This document shows, one piece after another, positions 47,019-55,922 of a stretch of 64,000 nt of DNA. Under the pieces are notes generated by a model, which saw nothing but the letters and a program-made list of their open reading frames with translations, did no database searches and was not told where the DNA came from. The stretch spans positions 1,984,001-2,048,000 of the forward strand of contig NC_013192.1 of assembly GCF_000023905.1 (NCBI RefSeq), given 5' to 3'. A program made the position numbers and the translations under genes. The DNA comes from Leptotrichia buccalis C-1013-b (GTDB lineage Bacteria > Fusobacteriota > Fusobacteriia > Fusobacteriales > Leptotrichiaceae). Position 1 is the first letter of the stretch. Every line of letters begins with the position of its first letter.

Positions 47019-47516
47019 TACCCATTTTCACCCCATAATTATTATTTCTCCTGTAATACTGATGTTTACAGGCATTTTCATAATAACAATTATGAATTTA
47101 TTTTTTTAGATGACGTTTTTAATTTTTTTATTTATTGAAAATACCCTATAAATATTGACTTATCTTTATTTGTTAAAATTAATTTTAAATTAAACAAACA
47201 GTTTATAATTTTCAAAAAAATATCTTGAAATATATATTTTTATTATAGAAATAACATTATAATATTTTTCAAATTTTTATGAAAAAAATTTTATTATTAA
47301 GTATAGTTAATTTGCTTTAAATTTTAAAGTTTCTTCAATTTTGTTATTTTAAAATTGTAGTGTCTATGTTATTTTAAAGAATTGATTTATTAGATTTTTT
47401 AATAATTTTTGTTTAAATTAAATTGATATGAAAAAAGAGAATGCTAAATTATCTAAACAATAAAATTCATTATTGATTATTTTTTTACACTCTCTCATTA
47501 AATAAAGTTTCTACAT
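47019..47516. other. AT-rich intergenic region
   Basis: 498 bp between the putative regulator and the hemZ-like gene. It contains the hemZ-proximal terminator (47431-47496) and a small perfect inverted repeat CCTGTAA (47050-47056) / TTACAGG (47066-47072) about 30 bp before the regulator's start. The remainder is homopolymer-rich with nothing recognisable. Confidence 0.5.
47431..47496 (-). terminator. Terminator of the hemZ-like gene
   Basis: Minus-strand GAGAGTGTAAA pairs with TTTAGCATTCTC at the base, with an inner CAATAA/TTATTG stem, followed by TTTTTTCA. Confidence 0.65.
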
Positions 47517-49040
47517 TTATTTATTAAACAGTTTTTGAATTTCAATCTTTTTTTGCACTAATCGTTCTGGCAATTCGTTCATCCACACCAGCGGATCTTT
47601 GGGATTTACAAGCCTTTTTATATTATCCTTATTTTTTTCTTCGTCAAACCATATAAGTTTCGTAATTGCTCCCGCCCCAATTCCAATAATCGTCTTATTT
47701 TCCTCGATCATTTCGATGTTGTAAATTGATTCACTTCCATTTAAAGAATACCCTAGATTTTCTCCCCATTGAAAGCTATTTTTCTGGCGATACATATAAT
47801 ATGGAAAAAGCCCTTTATTTTCAGTTACATTTTGGATTTTTTCGTAAATTTTTTCATAATCCAGTACGTCTTCATGAACATAATTTTCTTTGTTAAGACG
47901 GCTTGCATTTTTTATCGCCAAATTGTGAATTGTCAGATTTTCCATGTTGTATTTGGAAATCTCGTCCATTGTGTACAAAATATCTTCTGTAGTTTCACGT
48001 GGCAAGCCTAAAATTAAGTCCATGTTTATTTCTAATCCCAGATTTTTAGCAAGCTTGTAAACATTATCAAATTGCTCCCTGTTGTGATAACGATTTACAA
48101 GTTTTAGAGTTTTTTCATTAAAAGATTGTGGATTTATACTGATTTTATTTATTCCATAGCTTTTAATAATAGTCAATTTCTCTTCATTTAACGTGTCAAT
48201 TCTTCCTGCTTCAAATGTAAATTCCTTTAAATAATCCAAATTATAGTTTTCTTTTACAGTTTCTAGCAATTCGTCAATTTCTTCTGCCGTTAAGATTGAA
48301 GGTGTTCCTCCACCAATATAAATTGTGTTGATTTTTAAATCAAGTTCCTGCGTTAATTGTCCGATTTCACGGATTTCGTGGTAAATTGACTCTATGTATT
48401 CATCATATTGCTCTGCATATTTCCCACGTAGCAGATAGGCTGGGAATGAACAGTATGAGCATTTTGTAGGGCAAAAGGCAATTCCGATATAAATTCCGAT
48501 TGTTTCTTTATCCAGATATGGCTCCTGACGTTTTACAATGTCTAGCAGAAGTTTTCTTTTTTCATTACTTACAAAGTATATTTTTTCCAATATTTCGTTA
48601 ATTTCATTATAAGATAATCCCATCTTTAAAAAACGCCCCACAATCTTTGTAGGACGTACTCCTATTAAAATACCCCATTTATATTCATTTTTTTTATCAA
48701 AAAGTTTCATTAAGGAACTTTTAGCCATAACTTCTGCCTGATCAAAATATTCTTCATTGACTTTCTTATGTGAAAATGTAACTTCTTTTAAAATTTTTCC
48801 ATTTTTATTATCAATTAATATCGTATTTACAGTAATTTTTTCTGTATTATCACTTTCTGAATCTTTTAGTTTTCCACAGTTATTCTCAAAGTTTTCCACA
48901 TCTTGATTTTTTCTAAAATTAACACTAATTTCCACATCATTTTCACTATTTTCCAAAAGAATATCATAATGCTCAGGTAAAAGCACACGAATAAATTCCT
49001 CAAGTTTATTCTGATTAATCTCAATATTCGCTCTTATCAT
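47517..49040 (-). CDS. HemZ-like radical SAM protein (coproporphyrinogen dehydrogenase-related)
   Basis: 507 residues. A long N-terminal region (1-170) precedes a radical SAM domain with C190-x3-C194-x2-C197 (AFCPTKCSYCSFP), YIGGGTPSIL and INMDLILGLPRET. The size and N-terminal extension (SLMKLFDKKNEYKWGILIGVRPTKI) fit the HemZ group from Firmicutes. HemZ has been linked to coproporphyrinogen III oxidation, but no other haem genes are here and related proteins can be haem chaperones, so the function is uncertain. Its ATG directly abuts the uppP stop codon. Confidence 0.85.
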   Translation of the reverse strand: MIRANIEINQNKLEEFIRVLLPEHYDILLENSENDVEISVNFRKNQDVENFENNCGKLKDSESDNTEKITVNTILIDNKNGKILKEVTFSHKKVNEEYFDQAEVMAKSSLMKLFDKKNEYKWGILIGVRPTKIVGRFLKMGLSYNEINEILEKIYFVSNEKRKLLLDIVKRQEPYLDKETIGIYIGIAFCPTKCSYCSFPAYLLRGKYAEQYDEYIESIYHEIREIGQLTQELDLKINTIYIGGGTPSILTAEEIDELLETVKENYNLDYLKEFTFEAGRIDTLNEEKLTIIKSYGINKISINPQSFNEKTLKLVNRYHNREQFDNVYKLAKNLGLEINMDLILGLPRETTEDILYTMDEISKYNMENLTIHNLAIKNASRLNKENYVHEDVLDYEKIYEKIQNVTENKGLFPYYMYRQKNSFQWGENLGYSLNGSESIYNIEMIEENKTIIGIGAGAITKLIWFDEEKNKDNIKRLVNPKDPLVWMNELPERLVQKKIEIQKLFNK

Positions 49041-49865
49041 CTATTTTATAGCTCCCATAAAGTATAGCACCAGCACAACTATCCCAAGAACAATCCGATA
49101 ATATCCAAATATCTTGAAATCGTGCTTTTTAATGTAATTCATAAAGACTTTTATCACAGCATACGCAAATACAAATGATAAAACAAATCCTAAAGCAATC
49201 AAAAACCATTCATACCCACTTAAAGCCGTACCAAGTTTTACCAGTTTCAAAAGTGTCGCCCCAAGCATTGTCGGAATCGCAAGAAAAAATGAAAATTCCG
49301 TTGCTAAAACTCTGTTTAATCCGAGTAAAACTCCACCAATAATCGTAGCAGCTGATCTCGAAGTTCCCGGAATCATAGCAAGACATTGAAACAGCCCTAC
49401 TCCAATTGCAGTTTTTACTGACATCTGAGTGATTGAAGTAATTCCTCCTTCCTTTTTCTCCCTAGACTCAAGCCAAATAAGTATAACTCCATAAATAACC
49501 AGCATTACTGCCACAACTACCGAATTAAACAGCACTTTATCAATAATATCATCAAACAAAAGTCCCAGAACAACCGCAGGAAGCACTGCAATCACTATTT
49601 TTATCCACATTTGAATAATATCCATCCGCTGACTTTGGCTAAGCCCTTTTGCAAACGGAAAAATTCTTTTCCAATAATATACAACTACCGATAAAATTGC
49701 CCCTAACTGTATAATTATCTTAAATGCATTGGCAAACTCCTCATTTTGTGAAAGCTGCAAAAACTGATCCACAATAATCATATGCCCTGTACTACTGACA
49801 GGTATAAACTCTGTAAGCCCTTCCACAAGGCTTAAAATAAATACTTTAATAATATCTGCAAACAT
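49041..49865 (-). CDS. uppP: Undecaprenyl-diphosphatase UppP (BacA)
   Basis: Dephosphorylates undecaprenyl pyrophosphate, recycling the lipid carrier for peptidoglycan; gives bacitracin resistance when abundant. I start at the ATG at 49865 (MFADIIKVFILSLVEGLTEF) with AAAGGAAAATATT upstream; 274 residues. The catalytic motifs EGLTEFIPVSSTGH and PGTSRSAATIIGGVLLG are both intact. About eight membrane segments. The hemZ-like gene follows with no gap, so the two are cotranscribed. Confidence 0.95.
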   Translation of the reverse strand: MFADIIKVFILSLVEGLTEFIPVSSTGHMIIVDQFLQLSQNEEFANAFKIIIQLGAILSVVVYYWKRIFPFAKGLSQSQRMDIIQMWIKIVIAVLPAVVLGLLFDDIIDKVLFNSVVVAVMLVIYGVILIWLESREKKEGGITSITQMSVKTAIGVGLFQCLAMIPGTSRSAATIIGGVLLGLNRVLATEFSFFLAIPTMLGATLLKLVKLGTALSGYEWFLIALGFVLSFVFAYAVIKVFMNYIKKHDFKIFGYYRIVLGIVVLVLYFMGAIK

Positions 49866-49948
49866 AATATTTTCCTTTCTATAATAATTTTTATTTCTTA
49901 ACATTATATCATATATTTTTAACTTTATTAATAGTTAGATACATTTCT

Positions 49949-49972
49949 GACAGAGTAAAAAATATAGGGGCA
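49949..49972 (+). repeat. Left terminal inverted repeat of the IS
   Basis: 24 bp, GACAGAG...TATAGGGGCA, the exact reverse complement of 51017-51040. Confidence 0.95.
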
Positions 49973-50005
49973 AATAAATTTAATTAAATTTCGAATTAAC
50001 AAAAA

Positions 50006-50060
50006 AGAGGAAACCAGTTACAATATAATCGCTAAATCCTATTGAAAGGTGGTTTCCTCT
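50006..50060 (+). promoter_or_regulatory. Hairpin over the transposase start region
   Basis: AGAGGAAACCA (50006-50016) and TGGTTTCCTCT (50050-50060) are perfect 11-bp complements. The right arm covers the end of the Shine-Dalgarno AAAGGTGG and runs up to the ATG at 50061, so folding would restrain translation, especially of transcripts reading in from outside. Confidence 0.65.
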
Positions 50061-50976
50061 ATGATTAGAATATCAAATTTTTCTTCACTTGTAAAGACTT
50101 TTTTTAAAAATATTTTTTCCTTCAGACTTCCGTTTGAGCAGCAGTTTAAGCTGTTTGTCACAAAAGCTTTTGAAACGCTGTTTAGAGTTTATGTCAAAAG
50201 AGTTGATGATTACTTCTTTCATTCCAACGAAAGAAAAGATAAGTTTAAAAGCAAAGGATTTGTTAAAAGAACTGTTACCACTGCCTTCGGGGATGTAACT
50301 TTTGAACGTCGAAAATATGTAGACAAAAAAACAGGCATTCACTACTATATTGATGAAAAAATTGGACTTAAGCGGTATAGACAGCTTTGTAAGAGAGCTT
50401 GGAATTTACAAGCCAATACACATTTATGACAAGTTCCATTTAGTAAAAGCCATAGCTGAAATTTCTAAAAGGGACAAGGAAATATCAAAAAATCTTTACA
50501 GGTGGCTTGAGAAAGATAACTTTGCAGAACTTGAAAACTTTTATGAAAATTTCAAGGAAAAGGAGAATGTAAGCCAGAGAAGAAAAGACCAGACGAAGAT
50601 GCTGTTTAACCAGTATGAGAAGATAAGAAGAATATATACGGAGGAGGACTACATAGGCTCAAGGACGGAAGCCCTAGTATCCCACGAATGCTCAAGATTT
50701 CTATCAAGCAGGCCAAAAGCATTTTCAAGAAGAAAGATAAAGGCAAGAGCATTATACCACACTTTCTTTGCAAACTATGGAAAAAACAGGTAAAAGGCGT
50801 ATGAATTGTACTTTAGCGGCAAAAGAACGAGTTCACTAGAAAAGGTAATAGAAATGGAATGCTTGCCAGAAATTGTTAATGAAGCAGAGAAAAGCACAAA
50901 CATTCCATATTTGAGAGGAGGAGAATGTCCTATTAGGGAAGTTTTAAAAGAAATATCACAAAGTAAAATATTTTAA
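50061..50976 (+). pseudogene. Transposase pseudogene (ISLre2 family), internally deleted
   Basis: The ATG at 50061 opens the N-terminal part (MIRISNFSSLVKTFFKNIF...) to about YYIDEKIGL near 50370. The frame then shifts: the C-terminal part (SGIDSFVRELGIYKPIHIYDKFHL...) continues in another frame, so DNA whose length is not a multiple of three was lost at about 50365-50375. A central block that in relatives includes D-G-D-G-type catalytic residues is missing. A TAA at 50791-50793 interrupts the second frame, and the tail (KAYELYFSGKRTSSLEKVIE ... SQSKIF) goes on to 50976. It cannot make an active enzyme. Confidence 0.85.
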
Positions 50977-51016
50977 AAAAAGCAGTCAAAAAAGATTTGT
51001 TGTGGTATTTAATGAC

Positions 51017-51040
51017 TGCCCCTATATTTTTTACTCTGTC
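51017..51040 (-). repeat. Right terminal inverted repeat of the IS
   Basis: 24 bp, TGCCCCTATA...ACTCTGTC, exact reverse complement of 49949-49972. Confidence 0.95.
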
Positions 51041-51057
51041 CTGAATATTTTACTTAC

Positions 51058-51086
51058 TTGCATTTCTAATTTAAATATGTTATAAT
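51058..51086 (+). promoter_or_regulatory. tuf promoter
   Basis: -35 TTGCAT (51058-51063), 17-bp spacer ending TGT, consensus -10 TATAAT (51081-51086) with extended TG. It lies outside the IS, 17 bp past its right end, so the insertion left the core promoter whole. Confidence 0.8.
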
Positions 51087-51148
51087 TAGAGCGATAAAAA
51101 CCAAATAAAAAACAAAAAAAATCTAAAATAAATGGAGGAAAATTTAAA

Positions 51149-52333
51149 ATGGCAAAAGCTAAATTTGAAAGAAGCAAACCACACGTAAACGTAGGAACAA
51201 TCGGTCACGTTGACCATGGAAAAACAACAACAACAGCAGCAATATCAAAAGTATTGGCTGAAAAAGGGCTAGCTGAAAAAGTTGATTTTGAAAACATCGA
51301 CCAAGCCCCTGAAGAAAGAGAAAGAGGGATTACAATCAACACAGCTCATATCGAATACGAAACAGAAAAAAGACACTATGCTCACGTTGACTGTCCAGGC
51401 CATGCCGATTACGTAAAAAATATGATTACAGGAGCAGCTCAAATGGATGGTGCTATCCTAGTAGTATCAGCAGCTGATGGTCCTATGCCTCAAACAAGAG
51501 AACATATCCTACTTGCAAGACAAGTTGGAGTTCCTTATATCGTAGTTTACTTAAACAAAGTAGATATGGTAGATGACGAAGAATTATTAGAATTAGTAGA
51601 AATGGAAGTAAGAGAATTACTAACAGAATATGGATTCCCTGGAGACGATGTACCAGTAATCAAAGGGTCTTCATTAGGAGCACTAAATGGAGAACAAAAA
51701 TGGATAGATGCAATTGTTGAACTTATGGACGCAGTTGACGAATATATCCCAACACCAGAAAGACCAGTTGACCAATCATTCTTGATGCCAATTGAAGACG
51801 TGTTCACAATTACAGGAAGAGGAACAGTTGTAACAGGAAGAGTAGAAAGAGGAGTAATCAAGGTTGGTGAAGAAGTGGAAATCGTAGGAATCAAACCAAC
51901 AACAAAAACAACTGTAACAGGAGTAGAAATGTTCAGAAAATTATTAGATTCAGGACAAGCTGGAGATAATATAGGAGCATTATTAAGAGGAACTAAGAAA
52001 GAAGAAGTGGAAAGAGGACAAGTACTTGCTAAACCAGGAACAATCAATCCACATACAGGATTTAAATCAGAAGTATATGTATTGACGAAAGATGAAGGAG
52101 GAAGACATACACCATTCTTCACAGGATACAAACCACAATTCTACTTCAGAACGACTGATATTACAGGAGAAGTAAACTTACCAGAAGGAGTAGAAATGGT
52201 AATGCCTGGAGATAACATTGAAATGACAGTAGAATTAATTCACCCAATCGCGATGGAAGAAGGATTAAGATTTGCGATAAGAGAAGGTGGAAGAACAGTA
52301 GCTTCAGGAGTAGTTGCAACTATTACTAAATAG
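51149..52333 (+). CDS. tuf: Elongation factor Tu
   Basis: Carries aminoacyl-tRNA to the ribosome. 394 residues. GTPase motifs: GHVDHGKT (19-26), DCPGH, and NKVDM; the effector loop reads [17 protein letters not shown]. Domains 2 and 3 follow ([35 protein letters not shown]). It is a lone gene here with no rpsL, rpsG or fusA beside it. AATGGAGG precedes the ATG. Confidence 0.98.
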   Translation: MAKAKFERSKPHVNVGTIGHVDHGKTTTTAAISKVLAEKGLAEKVDFENIDQAPEERERGITINTAHIEYETEKRHYAHVDCPGHADYVKNMITGAAQMDGAILVVSAADGPMPQTREHILLARQVGVPYIVVYLNKVDMVDDEELLELVEMEVRELLTEYGFPGDDVPVIKGSSLGALNGEQKWIDAIVELMDAVDEYIPTPERPVDQSFLMPIEDVFTITGRGTVVTGRVERGVIKVGEEVEIVGIKPTTKTTVTGVEMFRKLLDSGQAGDNIGALLRGTKKEEVERGQVLAKPGTINPHTGFKSEVYVLTKDEGGRHTPFFTGYKPQFYFRTTDITGEVNLPEGVEMVMPGDNIEMTVELIHPIAMEEGLRFAIREGGRTVASGVVATITK

Positions 52334-52699
52334 TTTTCTTTATCAATAAATTATGTAATATTAAAATAATTATTATATTTGGATTTTAAAACATACCAAA
52401 TACATCTTTATAAAATCTTGAGGAAATTTAGTTAATTATTAAATATAAATTTTGATGTGTTTAATATGAATTAGATAGTACTCAAGACCTTTATAATTTA
52501 AGATATAAATATAAAGTTTTAGAAAAAATTATTTTTGTATCTTAAATAAATTTAAATTATGATTCTATTAAGGTTTCTTAAAAAAGAATATTATTTATTC
52601 TTTTAAAAAAAAACTTTACAAATTCATATTATTGTGTTAGAATTAGAATTGAATTATTAAGATATATATTTGTTAAAATTATTTTTAGGAGGAAGAACA
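52334..52699. other. tuf-porin intergenic region
   Basis: 366 bp, AT-rich. It contains an inverted repeat ATTTAAGATA (52496-52505) / TATCTTAAAT (52538-52547) without a T run, an A/T-only hairpin near 52580-52605, and the porin promoter. No convincing tuf terminator is seen. Confidence 0.45.
52615..52643 (+). promoter_or_regulatory. Predicted promoter of the porin-like gene
   Basis: -35 TTTACA (52615-52620), 17-bp spacer ending TGT, -10 TAGAAT (52638-52643) with extended TG. The leader of about 50 nt ends with AGGAGGAAGAACA before the ATG. Confidence 0.62.
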
Positions 52700-53812
52700 A
52701 TGAAAAAATTATTAGGATTATTAGCATTAGCAGTAGTATCAGCTTCTGCATTCGCTGATCAAGACACATTAAAAGAAATTCATTTTTCAAGTGAATTAAG
52801 ACAAACTTATACAGATAAAAATAGACAAACTTCAAATGGATTAGGTGCTTCTGGATTCAAAAAAGATAACCAAGAAAATACTAAAGTAAGAACTATCTTG
52901 GGTGGAGACTTAAATTTAGTTGATGAAGGAAACTTAGGATTAAGATTTGAATTTCAAAATGATCAAGATAGAGCAAGAAACCCTTATGATGCTTACAAAG
53001 CGGATAACAGAATTGGTTCTTATGGTGCGTATGACAAATCTAGAACTTGGGAAAATGATATTGCATTATACAAAGATGTCACATTAGGTTCTTGGACTTC
53101 TAAATGGGAATTAGGATGGAAGTATAAAGCTACTAACGGTAAGAGCAGATATGCAGGACATAGAGGAACATCAAATGAAATTTATGTAGGACCTACATTT
53201 GACATTAATTTCTTAGGACAAAATTTCAATGCAAAAACTCAATTAGTTTACTTTGACGAAACAGGTAATAAAAGTGCAGATAATGCATGGAGCGGTAATG
53301 ATTTTGATAGAAAGAAAGTATCCGGTATAGGAGCTAATATTGACTTATCTACTAGCGGTAAAATTTTTGATAATAAATTTGGAAACTTAGGATATTATGC
53401 TAATGCAAATCAACGTGTAAGAGATGCAAGAGGTACTTTATCTGAAACTCAAAAAGATGCAAAACCTAGTGTATACTTAGACTATGTTGTAGGAGCAACT
53501 TATAATACACCTTCAGTTGTAGGATTCTACGGATTAGTTAATACTGAAAATGAATGGGAAAAACATACTGCTAAACATGGATTCCAAAATAACTTCTCAG
53601 TATGGACTGGATTAGGATATAAAGTAGGATTTGATTTACCAGTTGGAACATTAACAGTAAATCCAGTAGTTAAATATAAAGTAGTTAACAAAGAAACTGT
53701 TAAAGGTTCTTTCTATGATAAGCGTTTTTATATGAGTCCAGATAAAGAAAAATACACAAGAGAAACTAACGAAGTAAGAGCTGGAGTAAGTGTTGGTTTA
53801 GAAGTTAAATAA
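52700..53812 (+). CDS. Outer-membrane porin-like protein
   Basis: 370 residues from the ATG at 52700, which has AGGAGG. The signal peptide MKKLLGLLALAVVSASAFA is of the kind seen on fusobacterial outer-membrane proteins. The mature protein is made of alternating polar/hydrophobic stretches with many Gly, Tyr, Trp and Asn residues and regularly spaced strands (LGLRFEFQND; WKWELGWKYKAT; VGATYNTPSVVGFYGLVNT; EVRAGVSVGLEVK), as in a beta-barrel of 14-16 strands. It lacks the usual terminal aromatic residue. Porin is the best guess; a specific name would be unsupported. A terminator follows. Confidence 0.72.
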   Translation: MKKLLGLLALAVVSASAFADQDTLKEIHFSSELRQTYTDKNRQTSNGLGASGFKKDNQENTKVRTILGGDLNLVDEGNLGLRFEFQNDQDRARNPYDAYKADNRIGSYGAYDKSRTWENDIALYKDVTLGSWTSKWELGWKYKATNGKSRYAGHRGTSNEIYVGPTFDINFLGQNFNAKTQLVYFDETGNKSADNAWSGNDFDRKKVSGIGANIDLSTSGKIFDNKFGNLGYYANANQRVRDARGTLSETQKDAKPSVYLDYVVGATYNTPSVVGFYGLVNTENEWEKHTAKHGFQNNFSVWTGLGYKVGFDLPVGTLTVNPVVKYKVVNKETVKGSFYDKRFYMSPDKEKYTRETNEVRAGVSVGLEVK

Positions 53813-53818
53813 TTTTAT

Positions 53819-53856
53819 AAAAAGAGATGAGAGATTTTTTTCATCTCTTTTTTTGT
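53819..53856 (+). terminator. Terminator of the porin-like gene
   Basis: AAAGAGATGA (53821-53830) pairs perfectly with TCATCTCTTT (53841-53850), followed by a T run. Confidence 0.85.
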
Positions 53857-53968
53857 ATTCAAAATTATGAAACTCCCTAAAACTACACTATTTTTTAAGT
53901 ATTCAGATTAATAATTTTTCTAAGAATAAAATAGAATAAATAAAAACGTAAAATTTTTTAAAAATGAG

Positions 53969-53997
53969 TTGACAAATTTGTAAAAATATATTATACT
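53969..53997 (+). promoter_or_regulatory. tRNA-Leu promoter
   Basis: Consensus -35 TTGACA (53969-53974), 17-bp spacer, -10 TATACT (53992-53997), about 15 bp before the mature tRNA 5' end. Confidence 0.82.
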
Positions 53998-54018
53998 AAT
54001 TAAGTGATTTGAATATTT

Positions 54019-54104
54019 GCCCGAGTGGTGAAATTGGTAGACGCAACGGACTCAAAATCCGTCGATTTTATATCGTGCCGGTTCGACTCCGGCCTCGGGC
54101 ACCA
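54019..54104 (+). tRNA. tRNA-Leu (anticodon CAA)
   Basis: An 86-nt class II tRNA with encoded CCA. Acceptor strands GCCCGAG / CTCGGGC, anticodon arm ACGGA-CTCAAAA-TCCGT with CAA at 54053-54055, a long variable arm (CGATTTTATATCG) and T loop TTCGACT. It reads UUG codons. Confidence 0.96.
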
Positions 54105-54136
54105 ATAATATAATTAAATTTTTTCATAATAAATTT

Positions 54137-54165
54137 CACTCTATATTCTAGAGTGTTTTTTATTT
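54137..54165 (+). terminator. Terminator of tRNA-Leu
   Basis: CACTCTA (54137-54143) pairs with TAGAGTG (54149-54155), 5-nt loop, followed by TTTTTTATTTTTT. Confidence 0.85.
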
Positions 54166-54596
54166 TTTATAAAAATAGATATTTAGAGTTATAACATACT
54201 GGCATCTCTTTAAAATTAAACAAATACAAGGTTTAACTACACAGTCATAACCTTTAAGTCTCTTTTTTAAGAGGATTTGCTATAAACTACCTTAAAAATA
54301 AATTGAATAATTCTGTTCTTAACTTAAACCATTTAGTTTTTTTAGCTTGATTCTAAATGTGTGTGATAAGAAATTTCTTGAAATTCTAAAATAAAAATGA
54401 TAACATTATAGTGTTTCAAATTACAAAAAGAAAAAATTTTGATATTTAACAAATGTTTTCGACTTTTATAGTTGGTAATAAAATTTACGTAATAAAGGAC
54501 ATATGATAATTTTTATAAACAATTCGAAAGCTATTCAGTAAAATAAAATTGGAACTTTTTTACAAAATATAAAATAAAAAAATTGGAGGGAATACA
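54166..54596. other. Intergenic region before miaB
   Basis: About 430 bp, AT-rich. At 54240-54275 the stretch CAGTCATAACCTTTAAGTCT followed by CTTTTTTAAGA resembles the dispersed 40-bp repeat (GTCGTAACTTTTGAGTC...TTTTAAA), as a weaker copy. No gene or RNA is seen. Confidence 0.35.
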
Positions 54597-55922
54597 GTGG
54601 AAAAAAGAGCAACAATTATAACTTACGGTTGCCAAATGAACGTAAACGAAAGTGCAAAAATGAAACAAATGCTACAAACTATGGGATACAATATGACGGA
54701 AGATATTGAAAATACAGACTTGGTATTTTTAAATACGTGTACAGTTAGAGAAGGTGCAGCTGTTAAAGTTTATGGAAAATTAGGAGATTTGAAAAGAATT
54801 AAGGAAGAAAAAGATGGTAAAATGATTATCGGAGTTACTGGATGTCTTGCTCAGGAAGTAAGAGACGAATTTATAAAGAAAACTCCTTATGTAGATTTAG
54901 TGCTTGGAAATCAGAATATTGGAAGAATTCCTGATATTTTGGAAAGAATTGAATCTGGAGAAGATACACATATTGTTATGGTGGATGATGAGGATGAATT
55001 GCCGACTAGAGTAGATGCTGACTTTGGAGATGATATTGTTGCTTCAATTTCCATAACTTATGGATGTAACAATTACTGTACGTTTTGCATTGTTCCATAT
55101 GTACGTGGAATGGAGCGTTCTGTACCGCTTAACGAAATTATTAGGGATGTTGAGCAATATACAAAGAAAGGATACAAAGAAATATTATTTTTAGGGCAAA
55201 ATGTAAATTCATATGGAAGTGATTTTGCAAATGGACAGGATAATTTTGCTGAATTATTGGAGCAAAGTGCAAATGTAGAAGGGGATTTCTGGATAAAATA
55301 TGTGTCTCCACATCCAAAGGACTTTAGTGATGAAGTAATAGATGTAATCGCAAGAAATCCTAAAATCGCAAGAATGCTACATTTACCGCTACAATCAGGT
55401 TCTACAAAAATTTTGGACTCAATGAATAGAGGTTACACAAAAGAAGAATTTATTGCACTTGCTAAAAAAATTAAAGAAAAAATACCTGATATCGGGCTTA
55501 CAACTGATATTATTGTAGGGTTTCCAGGAGAAACTGATGAGGATTTTCAAGACACAATGGATGTTGTGAATGAAGTTGGATTTGAAAACGCATTTATGTT
55601 TATGTATTCAAAAAGAACAGGAACTCCTGCAGCTACAATGGAAGAACAAGTTGACGAACAGACTAAAAATGAAAGATTACAACAGCTTATGAGATTACAA
55701 AATATGAAAGCAAAGGAAGAAAGTCAAAAATATTTGGGACAAACTGTAAAAGTGTTAGTAGAAGGACCGAGCAGAAAAAATCCTGAAATGTTGACTGGAA
55801 GAAGTTCTACACATAAAATAATTTTATTTAAAAGTGATAGAAAAGACTTAAAAGGACAATTTGTAAATGTAAAAATTTATGATGCGAAAACTTGGACATT
55901 ATATGGAGAGATGGTGGAATAA
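54597..55922 (+). CDS. miaB: tRNA-2-methylthio-N6-isopentenyladenosine synthase MiaB
   Basis: Adds the methylthio group to i6A37 of tRNAs. 441 residues. It starts at GTG (54597) with TTGGAGGG upstream; no ATG in frame fits. The N-terminal auxiliary-cluster cysteines are C12, C48 and C83; the radical SAM cysteines are C157, C161 and C164 (GCNNYCTFC); a C-terminal TRAM domain ends the protein. MYSKRTGTPAATM and PLQSGSTKILDSMNRGYT are typical. Its stop overlaps the rho start (TAATG). Confidence 0.95.
   Translation: MEKRATIITYGCQMNVNESAKMKQMLQTMGYNMTEDIENTDLVFLNTCTVREGAAVKVYGKLGDLKRIKEEKDGKMIIGVTGCLAQEVRDEFIKKTPYVDLVLGNQNIGRIPDILERIESGEDTHIVMVDDEDELPTRVDADFGDDIVASISITYGCNNYCTFCIVPYVRGMERSVPLNEIIRDVEQYTKKGYKEILFLGQNVNSYGSDFANGQDNFAELLEQSANVEGDFWIKYVSPHPKDFSDEVIDVIARNPKIARMLHLPLQSGSTKILDSMNRGYTKEEFIALAKKIKEKIPDIGLTTDIIVGFPGETDEDFQDTMDVVNEVGFENAFMFMYSKRTGTPAATMEEQVDEQTKNERLQQLMRLQNMKAKEESQKYLGQTVKVLVEGPSRKNPEMLTGRSSTHKIILFKSDRKDLKGQFVNVKIYDAKTWTLYGEMVE

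Larger units (their letters stand above)
49949..51040 (+). mobile_element. Defective ISLre2-family insertion sequence
   Basis: 1092 bp framed by perfect 24-bp inverted repeats (49949-49972 and 51017-51040; outer half GACAGAGTAAAAAATA). The inside holds remnants of one transposase gene broken by an internal deletion and a stop codon. The protein fragments (FGDVTFERRKYVDKKTG; YDKFHLVKAI; SHECSRFLSSRPKAFS) fit the ISLre2/UPF0236 transposase family, whose intact genes run to about 400-480 codons. No clear target-site duplication flanks it. The ends could still be mobilised by a related transposase elsewhere. The right end stops 17 bp before the tuf -35 box. Confidence 0.85.

Noticed and set aside
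51547-52131. 194-codon open frame antisense to tuf
   Set aside because: Long only because tuf's codon use avoids antisense stops; no start signal and low-complexity Ser/Thr composition.
52496-52547. tuf terminator
   Set aside because: The 10-bp AT-rich stem has a 32-nt loop and no following T run, so I did not call it.
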